Shown here: positions 37,970 through 47,275 of the stretch, in pieces
Numbering within the stretch: the first letter of the stretch is position 1
How the letters are laid out: each line of letters starts with the position of its first letter
From: CAWGXZ01 sp963826695
Lineage (GTDB): Bacteria > Pseudomonadota > Gammaproteobacteria > Burkholderiales > Burkholderiaceae_C
Length of the DNA: 64,000 nucleotides
NCBI GenBank assembly: GCA_963826695.1
Contig: CAWGXZ010000003.1
Span: 434,001-498,000, forward strand
Direction of reading: 5' to 3'
The notes under the pieces: model-generated
Database searches by the model: none
The model's input: only the letters and a program-made list of their open reading frames with translations
Told to the model about the DNA's origin: nothing
Translations under genes and position numbers: made by a program

Positions 37970-39829
37970 TCAGCGACCGCGCCAGAACATGGCGTCGAGT
38001 TCGCGGATGCTGACCTGGCGCCAGGTCGGCCGCCCGTGGTTGCACTGGTCGCTGCGTTCGGTGCGCTCCATGTCGCGCAGCAGTGCGTTCATCTCTTCGA
38101 GCGTCAGCTGGCGGTTGGCTCGCACGGCCGCATGGCAGGCCATGGTCGAGAGGACCTGGTCGTGCGCGCGCTCGAGCAGCATGCTGCAGTCGTATTCGGC
38201 GAGTTCGGCGAGCAGGCTGCGCGTCAGGCCGACGACGTCGCTGCCCTGCATCAGTGCCGGCCGCGAGCGCACCGCCAGCACGCCGGCGGCCAGTTCGGAC
38301 ACGTCGATACCCAGCCTCAGCAGATTTGCCGCATGCGCTTCGGCAGTTGCAATTTCCTGGGCGGTGGCCGGGAAGGTTGCAGCAATCAGCAGCTGCTGGC
38401 TCTCGATGCCACGCTCGCGCCAGGCGGCCTTGAGACTTTCGTAGACGACGCGCTCGTGCGCCGCATGCATGTCGACGATGACCAGTCCCTGGGCGTTCTC
38501 GGCCAGGATGTAGATGCCCGCAAGCTGCGCCAGCGCGCGGCCGAGCGGCCACTCGGCGGTTGCTGGCAGGTCGGTCGCCGGCATTGCACGGATGCCCGGA
38601 TCTTGGAGCGTCGTCACACCCGGTGGCGCAGGCGCTGGCCAGTCGGGCAGCGCCTCGCCGGCGTAGAGAACGCGCGCCTGCTGCAAGGCAAGTTGCGACT
38701 GCGCAGGTGACAGCGCCTGCGGCAACCACGGTGCTCCCGCTGAACGCTGCGGCTGCGGCTGCGGCTGCTTTACCCATTCATCTGCAAGCGCGGAAGAATC
38801 GGAAACGGCGGCCGGCGCACCGGCAATCGGTATCGCCAAGGCGCTTTCGACCGAACGCCGTACCGCCTGATGAAGCTCGCGCGGCTCGCGAAATCGCACC
38901 TCGACCTTGGTCGGGTGAACATTGACGTCGACCCGCTCGGCAGCGATCTCGACGAACAGCAGGTACGCCGGCTGGCGGCCACCGTGCAGCACGTCCTGGT
39001 AGGCCGCACGCACCGCGTGCCCGATCAGCTTGTCGCGGACGAAACGCCCGTTGACATAGACGAACTGCTGGTCGGTACGCGGCCGCGCCGACTCCGGCGA
39101 TCCGGCGCGGCCGGTGATATGCAGGCCGCCACCGTCGAGCGCCACCGGCCGGCTCTGCGCGACGAAGTCATCGCCAAGCACCTGCCGCACCCGCTGCTCG
39201 GGATCGCCAGCGCGCCACTGGTGCAGCAGCCTGCCCTCATGCCAGAGGGCAAAACTCACGTCGGGCCGAACCAGCGCATGTCGCTTCAGCGCCTCGACGC
39301 AGTGCGCCAGCTCGGTGGCTTCACCCTTGAGGAACTTGCGCCGAGCCGGGGTGCTGAAAAACAGCTCGCGCACCTCGACGCTGCTGCCGATGGCCCGCGC
39401 GGCCGGCGCCAACTCGCCGGTGCGGCCGTCGATGCGCCAGCCGTGTGCAGCGCCGGCGTTGCGGCTGGTGATCGAAAGGTCGGCCACGGCGGCGATCGCG
39501 GCCAGCGCCTCGCCGCGGAAGCCCATCGTCAGCACGCGCTCGAGGTCGGCCAGCGAGGCGATCTTGCTCGTCGCGTGGCGTCGCAGCGCGAGCGGCAGTT
39601 CGTCGGCCGGGATGCCGCAACCGTCGTCCTCCACTGAGACGGCGCGAACGCCGCCGCCACTCAGCCGCACGCCGATCTCGCAGGCACCGGCGTCGAGCGC
39701 GTTGTCGACCAGTTCGCGGACCAGCGACGCCGGGCGCTCGACCACCTCGCCGGCGGCGATCTGGCTCACCAGCTCGCCGGGCAGTTCGCGGATCGGCCGG
39801 CGCAGTTGAAGTTCGGTCGGCGCGTTCAT
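37970..39829 (-). CDS. mutL: DNA mismatch repair protein MutL
   Basis: 619 residues. GHKL ATPase domain (~15-330) with ELVDNALDAGA, DDGCGI and GFRGEALAAI; a Pro/Gln-rich linker; and a C-terminal dimerisation domain. The endonuclease motif DQHA-x2-E-x4-E is present as DMHAAHERVVYE, with ACHAAVRAN and NHGRPTW completing the metal site. This fits nicking MutLs of bacteria without MutH. ATG 39829 gives the expected short lead into IRELPGELVSQIAAGEVVERP (N-terminal helix and ATP lid). Confidence 0.96.
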   Translation of the reverse strand: MNAPTELQLRRPIRELPGELVSQIAAGEVVERPASLVRELVDNALDAGACEIGVRLSGGGVRAVSVEDDGCGIPADELPLALRRHATSKIASLADLERVLTMGFRGEALAAIAAVADLSITSRNAGAAHGWRIDGRTGELAPAARAIGSSVEVRELFFSTPARRKFLKGEATELAHCVEALKRHALVRPDVSFALWHEGRLLHQWRAGDPEQRVRQVLGDDFVAQSRPVALDGGGLHITGRAGSPESARPRTDQQFVYVNGRFVRDKLIGHAVRAAYQDVLHGGRQPAYLLFVEIAAERVDVNVHPTKVEVRFREPRELHQAVRRSVESALAIPIAGAPAAVSDSSALADEWVKQPQPQPQRSAGAPWLPQALSPAQSQLALQQARVLYAGEALPDWPAPAPPGVTTLQDPGIRAMPATDLPATAEWPLGRALAQLAGIYILAENAQGLVIVDMHAAHERVVYESLKAAWRERGIESQQLLIAATFPATAQEIATAEAHAANLLRLGIDVSELAAGVLAVRSRPALMQGSDVVGLTRSLLAELAEYDCSMLLERAHDQVLSTMACHAAVRANRQLTLEEMNALLRDMERTERSDQCNHGRPTWRQVSIRELDAMFWRGR

Positions 39830-39898
39830 CGCCCGATTGTAGAAAGCCGCACGTTCGGCGTCGGGGCGTGCCGAGGCAGGCACCGATAATCCCGCGCC

Positions 39899-40549
39899 AT
39901 GGAACTGCTTGGAATGCTGGTCGACTTCATCCTCCATGTGGATGTCCACCTGGCCAATTTCGTCCGCGACTACGGCGTCTGGGTGTATCTGCTGCTGTTC
40001 GCGATCATCTTCACCGAGACCGGCGTTGTCGTCATGCCGTTCCTGCCGGGCGATTCGCTGCTTTTCGTCGTCGGCGCGCTGTGCGGCGTCGGTCTGATGT
40101 CGCTGCCGCTGTCGATGCTGGTACTCGCCGTCGCGGCGATCCTCGGCGACCAGGTCAACTACAGCATCGGGCGGAAGGTGGGTCCCCGGGTCTTCGGCTG
40201 GGAGCAGTCGCGCTTCTTCAATCGCCGGGCCTTCGACCAGGCGCATGCCTTCTATGAACGCCATGGCGGCGTGATGATCATCGTCGCCCGTTTCCTGCCG
40301 TTCCTTCGGACCTTCGCGCCGTTCGTCGCCGGCGTGGCCGAGATGAACCGCGTCCACTTCAGCGCCTACAACCTCGCAGGCGGGTTGCTCTGGGTGGGCG
40401 CGCTGACGGTTGCCGGCTTCTTCTTCGGCAACATCCCCTGGGTCAAGGAGCACCTCGACAAGATCATCTGGGCGCTGGTCCTGGTGCCGGGGCTGCTGGC
40501 CGCTGCCGGCGCACTGCGCACCCGCCTGCGCGACCGGTCGACCGCATGA
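39899..40549 (+). CDS. DedA-family membrane protein
   Basis: 216 residues. Membrane segments at ~27-50, ~55-80, ~140-165 and ~173-200, with the DedA motifs FTETGVVVMPFLPGDSLLF and VARFLPFLRTFAPFVAG (R and G residues of the SNARE-associated/VTT domain). DedA proteins act in envelope maintenance; several are implicated in undecaprenyl-phosphate or phospholipid translocation. It is divergent from mutL, 69 bases away, and single-gene. Confidence 0.93.
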   Translation: MELLGMLVDFILHVDVHLANFVRDYGVWVYLLLFAIIFTETGVVVMPFLPGDSLLFVVGALCGVGLMSLPLSMLVLAVAAILGDQVNYSIGRKVGPRVFGWEQSRFFNRRAFDQAHAFYERHGGVMIIVARFLPFLRTFAPFVAGVAEMNRVHFSAYNLAGGLLWVGALTVAGFFFGNIPWVKEHLDKIIWALVLVPGLLAAAGALRTRLRDRSTA

Positions 40550-40574
40550 GGCCGGCGCCGCGAGGGCGCCGCGT

Positions 40575-42053
40575 TCAAAGCGTTCGCTGTCGCGAAAGCG
40601 GCGGATTGCGTGCAAAGTAGCGCTCGATTCCGGCAACGAGCGCATTCACCAGCTGCGTCTGGTACTCCGGATCGCGCAGCCTGGCTTCTTCCTCCGGATT
40701 CGAGATGAAGGCGGTCTCGACCAGGATCGACGGCGTGTCGGGCGCCTTCAGCACGGCGAATCCGGCCTGCTCGACGCGCGGCTTGTGCAGCCGTCCCACC
40801 TTGCCGATCTGACCGAGCACCTCGCGGCCGACATGCAGGCTGTCGCGGATCTGCGCCGCCGTGCTCATGTCGAGCAGGGTGCGCAGCACGGCCGCATCCT
40901 GGTTCTCCACATTGACGCCGCCGACCAGGTCGGCGGCATTCTCGCGGCGGGCCATCCAGCGCGCCGTGGTGCTCGAGGCGCCGTTCTGGCTCAGCGCGAA
41001 CACCGACGCGCCGCTTGCCTGCGGTGTGATGAAGGCGTCTGCATGGATCGAGACGAAGAGGTCGGCCTGAACGCGGCGGGCCTTGCTCACGCGGTCCTGC
41101 AGCGGCACGAAGAAGTCGGCGTCGCGGGTGAGCATCGCGCGCATGTTGGGCACGGCGTTGAGCCGGTCGCGCAGTTGCAGGGCGATTGCCAGCACAACGT
41201 CTTTCTCGCGCAGCCCGCTCGGGCCGATGGCCCCCGGGTCCTCGCCGCCGTGGCCCGGGTCGATGGCAACGATCGTCAGCCGGTTGATGCGCTGCTGCAG
41301 AGGGGGTGGGACGGTCCCCGGCGTTGCGGGCGAGGCGCTCATCGGCGGCGTTGCAGCAGGGGCAGCGGCCACCAGCGGCGGCCTGGGTGCGGGCGGCGGG
41401 AGGCCTGCCGGCGGACGCGGCAAGGCCAGTCGTGGCGCGGATGCTGCGGCGGCAACGGCCGCTGACGCGAGCGGGGTCTGCGGTGACGGCGAAGGCAAGG
41501 TGGTCGCCCCCGGCGCCGACGCGCCCGCCCGATCGACCTTGCCGATGAATTCACCAAGCGCATCGCGCAGCGATTGCGCCGCGGCGCGCTCGGCCTGCTG
41601 CTTCTCGATCATCAGCGCGAGCAAGGGGTCGCGCGCCGCCGTCGGCCGCAGGTCGAAAACCAGCCGGTGCTGGTAAGCGGCAACCGGCGCCAGGCTGAAA
41701 ACCTGCGGCGCCACCGGCTGCTTGAGGTCGATCACCAGACGAACCACCCGAGGCTGGTACTGACCGACCCGGATGCCGCCGATGTACGGATCGTCGGCCT
41801 GCACCTTGCTGATCAGGCTGCGCAGCGCCGGGCTGAGTTCGAGGCCGTCGATATCGATCACCAGCCGCGCCGGTTGCTCGGCAAGAAAGTCGCGAGCGGC
41901 GAGCGGAACGTCGCTCTCGATCGTCACGCGGGTGTAGTCGTCGGCGGGCCAGACACGCACCGCGACGATATCGGCGCCGAAGGCGCGCTCGCGAATGGCG
42001 AGCAGCAGCGTGGCGACACCGACGCCTCGCAGCAAGCCGCGCCGGGCGATCAC
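40575..42053 (-). CDS. amiC: N-acetylmuramoyl-L-alanine amidase with AMIN domain
   Basis: 492 residues from GTG 42053, which overlaps the tsaE stop in a GTGA. A twin-arginine-like signal (ARRGLLRGVGVATLLLA), the AMIN septal-targeting domain (~28-140), a Pro/Ala-rich linker (~180-265) and the Amidase_3 domain (~268-485) with zinc ligands in DPGHGGEDPG, SIHADA and VETAFISN. It cleaves the amide bond between glycan and stem peptide for daughter-cell separation, activated by EnvC/NlpD-type factors. Confidence 0.95.
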   Translation of the reverse strand: MIARRGLLRGVGVATLLLAIRERAFGADIVAVRVWPADDYTRVTIESDVPLAARDFLAEQPARLVIDIDGLELSPALRSLISKVQADDPYIGGIRVGQYQPRVVRLVIDLKQPVAPQVFSLAPVAAYQHRLVFDLRPTAARDPLLALMIEKQQAERAAAQSLRDALGEFIGKVDRAGASAPGATTLPSPSPQTPLASAAVAAAASAPRLALPRPPAGLPPPAPRPPLVAAAPAATPPMSASPATPGTVPPPLQQRINRLTIVAIDPGHGGEDPGAIGPSGLREKDVVLAIALQLRDRLNAVPNMRAMLTRDADFFVPLQDRVSKARRVQADLFVSIHADAFITPQASGASVFALSQNGASSTTARWMARRENAADLVGGVNVENQDAAVLRTLLDMSTAAQIRDSLHVGREVLGQIGKVGRLHKPRVEQAGFAVLKAPDTPSILVETAFISNPEEEARLRDPEYQTQLVNALVAGIERYFARNPPLSRQRTL

Positions 42054-42551
42054 CTCGGCAGGCTCCGGCCGCAAAGTGCCCGCGACAGCGACACGCCGCG
42101 CGCCGTCAGCGCGTCGACCCGGACCGAGCGCTCACGCTCGGCCGGCGTCAATTGCAGCCGCAGGTCGGCCAGCGGCAGCAGTGCCTCGGCACGTTCCGGC
42201 CATTCGACCAGCTTCAGGCCGGCGCTGGCGAAGATGTCGCGGAAGCCGGCGTCCTCCCATTCGTTCGCATCCTCGAACCGGTAGAAGTCGAAATGCCAGG
42301 CCTCGAAGCCGGCCAGCGCGTAGCACTCCATCAGCGCATAGCTCGGGCTCTTGACCCGGCCGTCGACGCCGAGGGCCCGCAGCAGATGGCGAACGAAGGT
42401 CGTCTTGCCGGCACCGAGCGGGCCGCGCAACTCGACCCGCGCATCGCGCAGCGCCGGGCTCGGCGGCCAGGCGCTGCGCGTCCGCGGCGCAGTCGTCCTC
42501 GTCGCGCCAGTCGAGGCGGCAGCTTTCTAGAATGGCTCGATGAGCGGTCAC
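42050..42551 (-). CDS. tsaE: tRNA threonylcarbamoyladenosine biosynthesis protein TsaE, apparent -1/+1 frameshift near 42457
   Basis: P-loop ATPase that assists TsaB/TsaD in t6A37 synthesis. The main frame (42050-42430, from a TTG) holds GPLGAGKT, KSPSYALME, FDFYRFED and LVEWPERA but lacks the usual N-terminal ~35 residues. Those residues appear in the adjacent frame (LDWRDEDDCAADAQRLAAEP, upstream to a GTG at 42551). Removing one base from the GGG run at 42456-42458 would join them as a normal TsaE N-terminus. No ATG/GTG start exists in the main frame before the TAG upstream. Either a sequence error, a real lesion, or translation from TTG 42430. Confidence 0.8.
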
Positions 42552-43637
42552 GGGTTCGATGAAGGTGCCTTGATGCAACGCCTGCGCGGCTGGGCAGGGG
42601 AGTTGGGATTTTCCCGCATCGGCGTGGCCGGCATCGACCTGGCCTCGGCCGAGCCGGGCTTTGCGGACTGGCTGGCGCAGGGCCTGCACGGCGACATGGC
42701 GTATATGGCGCGACACGGCAGCAAGCGCAGCCGGCCCGCCGAATTGGTGCCGGGCACCGTGGCAGTGATCACCGCGCGCATGGATTATCTGCCGCGCCAG
42801 GGACCTGACGAGGCAGGCGACGGCGGCTGGCGGGCGGTCGAATGGCGGCGGCTGGCAACGCCGTCGCAGGCGACGGTTTCGCTTTATGCGCGAGGCCGCG
42901 ACTACCACAAGGTGCTGCGCTCGCGTCTGCAGCAACTCGCCGCCCGGCTGGCCGACGACGTGGGACCGATCGGGCACCGCGTGTTCACCGATTCGGCCCC
43001 GGTGCTCGAAGTCGAACTCGCCAGCCGCAGCGGCCTGGGCTGGCGCGGCAAGCACACGCTGGCGCTGGACCGCGACGGCGGGTCGATGTTCTTCCTCGGC
43101 GAAATCTACGTCGACCTGCCGCTCACGCCGACGCCGCCGGTCAGCGCGCATTGCGGCAGCTGCCGCGCCTGCATCGACGTGTGCCCGACCGCGGCGATCG
43201 TCGCCGCCGGGCGCATCGATGCGCGGCGCTGCATCTCCTACCTGACGATCGAGCACCACGGCGCGATACCGCTCGAGCTGCGGCCGCTTATCGGCAACCG
43301 CATTTACGGCTGCGACGACTGCCAGCTGGTCTGCCCGTGGAACCGCTATGCGCAGCGCAGCGTGCTGGCCGACTTCGATGTGCGCGAACCGTTCGCGTCG
43401 GCCACGCTGCTGCAGCTGTGGGAGTGGGACGAGGCAGCCTTCCTGCGGCGCACCGAAGGCAGCGCGATCCGGCGCATTGGCTTCGAACGCTGGCGGCGCA
43501 ATCTCGCGGTGGCACTCGGCAACGCGTGCCGCGGCGATGCGGCGGTGCGGCCGGCGGCCGGGCAAGCACTGCAGGCCGGCCGCGACGTCGCCTCGCCGCT
43601 GGTGCGCGAGCACATCGACTGGGCGCTTGCCGCCTGA
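42540..43637 (+). CDS. queG: Epoxyqueuosine reductase
   Basis: 365 residues. Cobalamin-binding N-terminal domain, then two [4Fe-4S] sites: CGSCRACIDVCPTAAI with the later CISYL Cys, and GCDDCQLVCPWN. A HEAT-like C-terminal segment follows. It reduces epoxyqueuosine to queuosine in tRNA, the last biosynthetic step. The ATG at 42540 overlaps the restored divergent tsaE start; ATG 42573 (MQRLRGWAGELGF) is the alternative. Divergent queG/tsaE is a common arrangement. Confidence 0.95.
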   Translation: MSGHGFDEGALMQRLRGWAGELGFSRIGVAGIDLASAEPGFADWLAQGLHGDMAYMARHGSKRSRPAELVPGTVAVITARMDYLPRQGPDEAGDGGWRAVEWRRLATPSQATVSLYARGRDYHKVLRSRLQQLAARLADDVGPIGHRVFTDSAPVLEVELASRSGLGWRGKHTLALDRDGGSMFFLGEIYVDLPLTPTPPVSAHCGSCRACIDVCPTAAIVAAGRIDARRCISYLTIEHHGAIPLELRPLIGNRIYGCDDCQLVCPWNRYAQRSVLADFDVREPFASATLLQLWEWDEAAFLRRTEGSAIRRIGFERWRRNLAVALGNACRGDAAVRPAAGQALQAGRDVASPLVREHIDWALAA

Positions 43638-43647
43638 ACCGGCGCCG

Positions 43648-44547
43648 TCAGCTCCCGCTCGCCACCGCCAGCCAGAGTGGGATGCTGAGCATGCCGAGCA
43701 GCGTCGAGATCGTCACCAGCCCGGCGACGTAGCCGCCATTGCCGCCCATCCGCGCCGCCAGCACATAGGCACTGCTGGCGGTCGGCAGCGCGGCGTAGAT
43801 GACGACGATCTGCCGCTGCTCGGCCGGCAGCGACAGCGCCAGTGCGATGGCCAGGCCGGCGATCGGCACGATCGCATGGCGGATCGTCAGCAGCGACGCG
43901 GCCAGGCCGGGTGCGGCCTTCAGCCCGCCGAGGTGCAGGCCGGCGCCGGCGGCCATCAGGCCGAGCGGCAGCGCCGCACCCCCGATGCGCTGCATCGTCG
44001 TCGCGATCACGCCGGGCAGCTGCAGCCCGGCGAGGTTGGCGACCAGGCCGGCCACCGTGCTGACGATCAGCGGATTGCGCAGCAGCTCGCGGTGAAACGC
44101 GTGCCCACCGTGGCGCGCCAGCGGCCAGACCGCAGCCACGTTGCAGAGCGGCACGCACAGCGCAATCACCAACGCCATCGCCGCCAGCCCTTGCGCGCCC
44201 TGCAGCCGTTCAGCCAGTGCCAGGGCAATGAACGAGTTGAAGCGGAAGGCCACCTGGGCCCCGGATGCATGCAGCCGCGCATCCACCCCCGGCCAGCGAC
44301 CGATGCCGAGCGCCAGCGCGATGCCGCAGATCGAGGTCGCCAGCACGCCGACGGCCAGCGGGGCCGCCTCGGCAAGATGCAGCGGCACGCGGACAATCGC
44401 GTTGAAAAGCAGCAGCGGAAACAGCAGGTAGTAGACGAGCCGCTCGACGGCATCCCACACCGTGCGATTCAGGGGCGTGTAGCGGCAGATGAAGAAACCG
44501 CAGGCAATCAACAGGAAATCGGGTAGCAGCAACCATGCTTGGGCCAT
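43648..44547 (-). CDS. AEC-family (auxin efflux carrier-like) transporter
   Basis: 299 residues from ATG 44547, with about ten hydrophobic segments in the two-half arrangement of PF03547 (MleN/YfdV-like). Motifs such as AFRFNSFIALAL, NPLIVSTVAGL and LPTASSAYVLA are family-typical. AEC carriers move small organic acids or similar anions; the substrate is not predictable. It is convergent with queG (10-base gap) and divergent from xerD. Confidence 0.87.
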   Translation of the reverse strand: MAQAWLLLPDFLLIACGFFICRYTPLNRTVWDAVERLVYYLLFPLLLFNAIVRVPLHLAEAAPLAVGVLATSICGIALALGIGRWPGVDARLHASGAQVAFRFNSFIALALAERLQGAQGLAAMALVIALCVPLCNVAAVWPLARHGGHAFHRELLRNPLIVSTVAGLVANLAGLQLPGVIATTMQRIGGAALPLGLMAAGAGLHLGGLKAAPGLAASLLTIRHAIVPIAGLAIALALSLPAEQRQIVVIYAALPTASSAYVLAARMGGNGGYVAGLVTISTLLGMLSIPLWLAVASGS

Positions 44548-44604
44548 CGCCGAAGTGTGCCCGACGCGGCCCGTGGCAGGCCGCGGCCGCGCGGTCCTGC
44601 AGGC

Positions 44605-45510
44605 ATGAACGCAGCGCTGGCGACGAGTCGCTCGGCGATCGAGCGCTTCATCGACGCGCTCTGGATCGAAGACGGCCTTGCCGCCAACACGCTCGCGGCG
44701 TACCGCCGCGATCTGACGCTCTATGCCGACTGGCTTGCCGCGCGCGACGGCCGCACGGTCGATGCGAGCACCGAGTCGGACTTGCGCGAATACGCGCTGG
44801 TGCGCCATGCCAGCAGCAAGGCCAGCAGCGTCAACCGCCGGCTGGCGGTCTTCAAACGCTACTTCCGCTGGGCGTTGCGCGAGCAGGCGCTGGTTGCCGA
44901 TCCGACCTTGCGCCTGGCGGCCGCGCGCCAGCCGCTGCGGGTGCCGAAGACGCTGAGCGAGGCCCAGGTCGAGGCGCTGCTGCGGGCGCCGGACACCACC
45001 ACCTCACTGGGCTTGCGCGACCGCAGCATGCTCGAGCTGATGTACGCCAGCGGTCTGCGCGTCAGCGAGCTCGTCAACCTGAAAACCGTGCACCTCGGCA
45101 TGGCCGAGGCGGCGCTGCGCGTCACCGGCAAGAGCAACCGCGAGCGGCTGCTGCCCTTCGGCGAGGAGGCGCATGCCTGGCTGCGGCGCTATCTGGGCGA
45201 GGCCCGCGCCGCCATCCTCGGCGGCCAGTCGAGCGACGCCCTGTTCGTGACGGCGCGCGGCGGGCCGATGACGCGGCAGATGTTCTGGAAGCTGATCAAG
45301 CGCCATGCGCTGGTCGCGGGAATCGGCGTTCCGCTGTCGCCGCACACGCTGCGCCATGCCTTTGCCACGCACCTGCTCAACCACGGTGCCGATCTCCGCG
45401 CGGTGCAGCTGCTGCTCGGCCACGCCGATATCTCGACCACCACCATCTACACCCACGTCGCGCGCGAGCGCCTGCGGCTGCTGCACGCCAGGCACCATCC
45501 GCGCGGTTGA
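44605..45510 (+). CDS. xerD: Tyrosine recombinase XerD
   Basis: 301 residues, the standard XerC/D length. SAM-like N-terminal domain (~8-95) and catalytic domain with R152 (SGLRVSEL), K176 (GKSNRER), H247 and R250 (HTLRHAFATHLL), H273 (LGHADIS) and the nucleophile Y282 (TIYTHV). It resolves chromosome dimers at dif with XerC and FtsK. XerD is favoured over XerC by the motif LSEAQVEALLRAPD and overall pattern. It stands alone, not in an integron or phage context. Confidence 0.92.
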   Translation: MNAALATSRSAIERFIDALWIEDGLAANTLAAYRRDLTLYADWLAARDGRTVDASTESDLREYALVRHASSKASSVNRRLAVFKRYFRWALREQALVADPTLRLAAARQPLRVPKTLSEAQVEALLRAPDTTTSLGLRDRSMLELMYASGLRVSELVNLKTVHLGMAEAALRVTGKSNRERLLPFGEEAHAWLRRYLGEARAAILGGQSSDALFVTARGGPMTRQMFWKLIKRHALVAGIGVPLSPHTLRHAFATHLLNHGADLRAVQLLLGHADISTTTIYTHVARERLRLLHARHHPRG

Positions 45511-45558
45511 AAACCTGGCGTCGCGTCCGCTGGGCCGGGCGGGTGGCCCGCGCGCGCC

Positions 45559-46293
45559 TTATCCAGGCCGGGTCTGCGGCCGCGCCGGCTGCGCCTGGTC
45601 GACATAGCGCGCCAGGCGCTCGGCATCCTCGGGCGGCGTGGCCAGCAGGCGGCAGCCGAGCCGCACACCGCCCGACCGTGGATGCAGTGCGGTGACATGC
45701 AGCAATTCCAGCACCACGCGCAGACGGGTTTCGCTGTCGAGCTCGATCAGCACCGGCGCCAGCCGCGTGCCCGGCGGTATCGCGGGCAGGCGGTCGGGCA
45801 TGAACAACGCGAAGCCGCTGTGGCTGATGTCGAGCACCCGCAGCACCAGCCGGCGGTCGGGTTCGAGCGGGTGGTTGAGGCGGGCCACCGTCGTCGTGCG
45901 CGCGATCGGCCGCACCCGAGGGCTGTTGCGCCGGTGGACGCGTTCGAGCTGCAACGGAAAACTACTGCTCATGGCGCAGTCGCTGCCACGACGCACCAGC
46001 ACCAGGCTGTCGATATGGAAGCGGACGACGACCTCGTCGAGCTGGGCAGTGACCACCGCGTCGTTGGCCTCGACCAGCGCCTGCACCCGGGGATCGTCGG
46101 CATCGGCACTGAAGCTGATGACGCCCCGGCCGGCGTCCTGCGACCAGAGCGTCGCTTCGAGCACGGTGTTGTCCGCCGACCGGACCGTCACCGGGTTGGC
46201 GCCGTCGACCAGACGCTGCAGCGCCTCGGCGATGCGCCCGGGCTCGTCGACGACCTGTGGGGCGCGCTGCGGCGCGATGGACGGGGAGGGCAT
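45559..46293 (-). CDS. YcgR-type flagellar brake protein with PilZ domain
   Basis: 244 residues. N-terminal YcgR domain (~18-115) and C-terminal PilZ domain with the c-di-GMP signature: RRNSPRVRP for RxxxR and DISHSGFAL for (D/N)xSxxG. YcgR binds c-di-GMP and slows the motor by contacting the stator or rotor. It starts 8 bases after fliT and sits next to flhDC-fliA, so it belongs to the flagellar region. It also offers a c-di-GMP link to the LapD system at 20 kb. Confidence 0.88.
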   Translation of the reverse strand: MPSPSIAPQRAPQVVDEPGRIAEALQRLVDGANPVTVRSADNTVLEATLWSQDAGRGVISFSADADDPRVQALVEANDAVVTAQLDEVVVRFHIDSLVLVRRGSDCAMSSSFPLQLERVHRRNSPRVRPIARTTTVARLNHPLEPDRRLVLRVLDISHSGFALFMPDRLPAIPPGTRLAPVLIELDSETRLRVVLELLHVTALHPRSGGVRLGCRLLATPPEDAERLARYVDQAQPARPQTRPG

Positions 46294-46301
46294 CGGCTCG
46301 G

Positions 46302-46628
46302 TCAGTGCAGCGTGTGCCCTGCGCTGGTCGGCTCCACCTCGACCTCGACCATCGGCAGGTCGGAGAGGCTGCGGATCTGCGCATCGGCAAGCAGGATGCG
46401 CCGCATGATGTTCGCCTTGCGGCGCCGCTCGGTGCCGGCGAGCGACTGCGTTGCCGCCGCCTGCTTGAGCTGCGCGATCAGCACGGTGCAGGCACTCTCG
46501 AGTTCGACCACCCGGTCCCACTCGCCGGCCCGTGCCGCATCGAGCATGTCGGCGCTTGCGCGCTCGACGGCTTCGTAGTAGTCGAGCAGGGGAATGCCGG
46601 CCGTCTTGGCCTCCGGTGTTTGCAACAT
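46302..46628 (-). CDS. fliT: Flagellar chaperone FliT-like protein
   Basis: 108 residues from ATG 46628. It is all-helical with a FliT-like pattern: IPLLDYYEAVERASADMLDAARAGEWDRVVELESACTVLI (helices with hydrophobic spacing), then RRRKANIMRRILLADAQIRSL. FliT chaperones FliD and, in enterobacteria, binds FlhC to inhibit FlhDC. It is divergent from flhD, which fits that feedback, though the inhibition is not shown for this group. Confidence 0.75.
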   Translation of the reverse strand: MLQTPEAKTAGIPLLDYYEAVERASADMLDAARAGEWDRVVELESACTVLIAQLKQAAATQSLAGTERRRKANIMRRILLADAQIRSLSDLPMVEVEVEPTSAGHTLH

Positions 46629-46927
46629 GGTCTGGGATCGTCTCTCGGTCGGTGGGTCGGCACAGGGCCCTTGGCGTGGCGTGCTGATCGGCAGTTCGCG
46701 TCGGCTCTTGAGGCGCGGTCCGCCGCGTTCGGCCACAACAAGCCGCGCGGGGGTAGGCGCTTCACGACGCACTGTAGGGGTTTGCCTGACAAGCATGACC
46801 GCAAAACACAGACCCGATCGGCAGAGATGGCCTGATAACGCCCGGCAACTCGGCTCCCGAGAATTCTCCTCATGCCAACCGCGATCAGCCGGCCTTCCGC
46901 CGGACCCGCCGGAGAGGGAGCCACCCG
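46629..46927. promoter_or_regulatory. Divergent flagellar control region between fliT and flhD
   Basis: 299 bases. It ends with a GGAGAGGGAG ribosome site for flhD. It must carry the flhDC promoter and the fliT-PilZ promoter. I see no confident CRP, sigma-54 or sigma-28 box by eye. Confidence 0.45.
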
Positions 46928-47251
46928 ATGAATGCCGACCAGATCCTCACCGAAATTCGCGAAGCCAATCTCTCCTACCTGATGCTGGCGCAGAACCTGA
47001 TCCGCATCGACCGCGAACAGGCGCTCTACCGGCTCGGCATCAGCGACGACACCGCCGGCCTGATCGCCGTGTTGACGCCCTCGCAGATGATGAAGATGGC
47101 GGCGACCAACACGCTGCTGTGCCGCTTCCGGATGGACGACGACCTGGTCTGGGGCCTGCTGACGCAGCACGGCCGCAGCGGCGCCGGCGAAACCACCAGC
47201 CGCCTGCACGCCAGCATCCTGCTCGCCGGCCGCCATCGCGAAGCCGCCTGA
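46928..47251 (+). CDS. flhD: Flagellar transcriptional activator FlhD
   Basis: 107 residues. It begins NADQILTEIREANLSYLMLAQNLI, the FlhD dimerisation helix region, and includes LYRLGISDDTAGLIAVLTPSQMMKMAATN (HTH-like region) and LLCRFR. It pairs with FlhC in a D4C2 complex that activates class II flagellar promoters with sigma-70. flhC follows 24 bases later. Confidence 0.96.
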   Translation: MNADQILTEIREANLSYLMLAQNLIRIDREQALYRLGISDDTAGLIAVLTPSQMMKMAATNTLLCRFRMDDDLVWGLLTQHGRSGAGETTSRLHASILLAGRHREAA

Positions 47252-47275
47252 CCCATCGCCCGTCGGGAGCCCGCC

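Noticed and set aside
40554..40570. GGCGCC-GCGAG-GGCGCC hairpin between the DedA gene and amiC
   Set aside because: Possible stem but no T tract; GGCGCC palindromes are frequent in this DNA.
42132..43613. A 493-codon minus-strand ORF opposite queG
   Set aside because: Most of it is antisense to queG. Only its part near 42460-42551 is of use, as the displaced N-terminus of TsaE.
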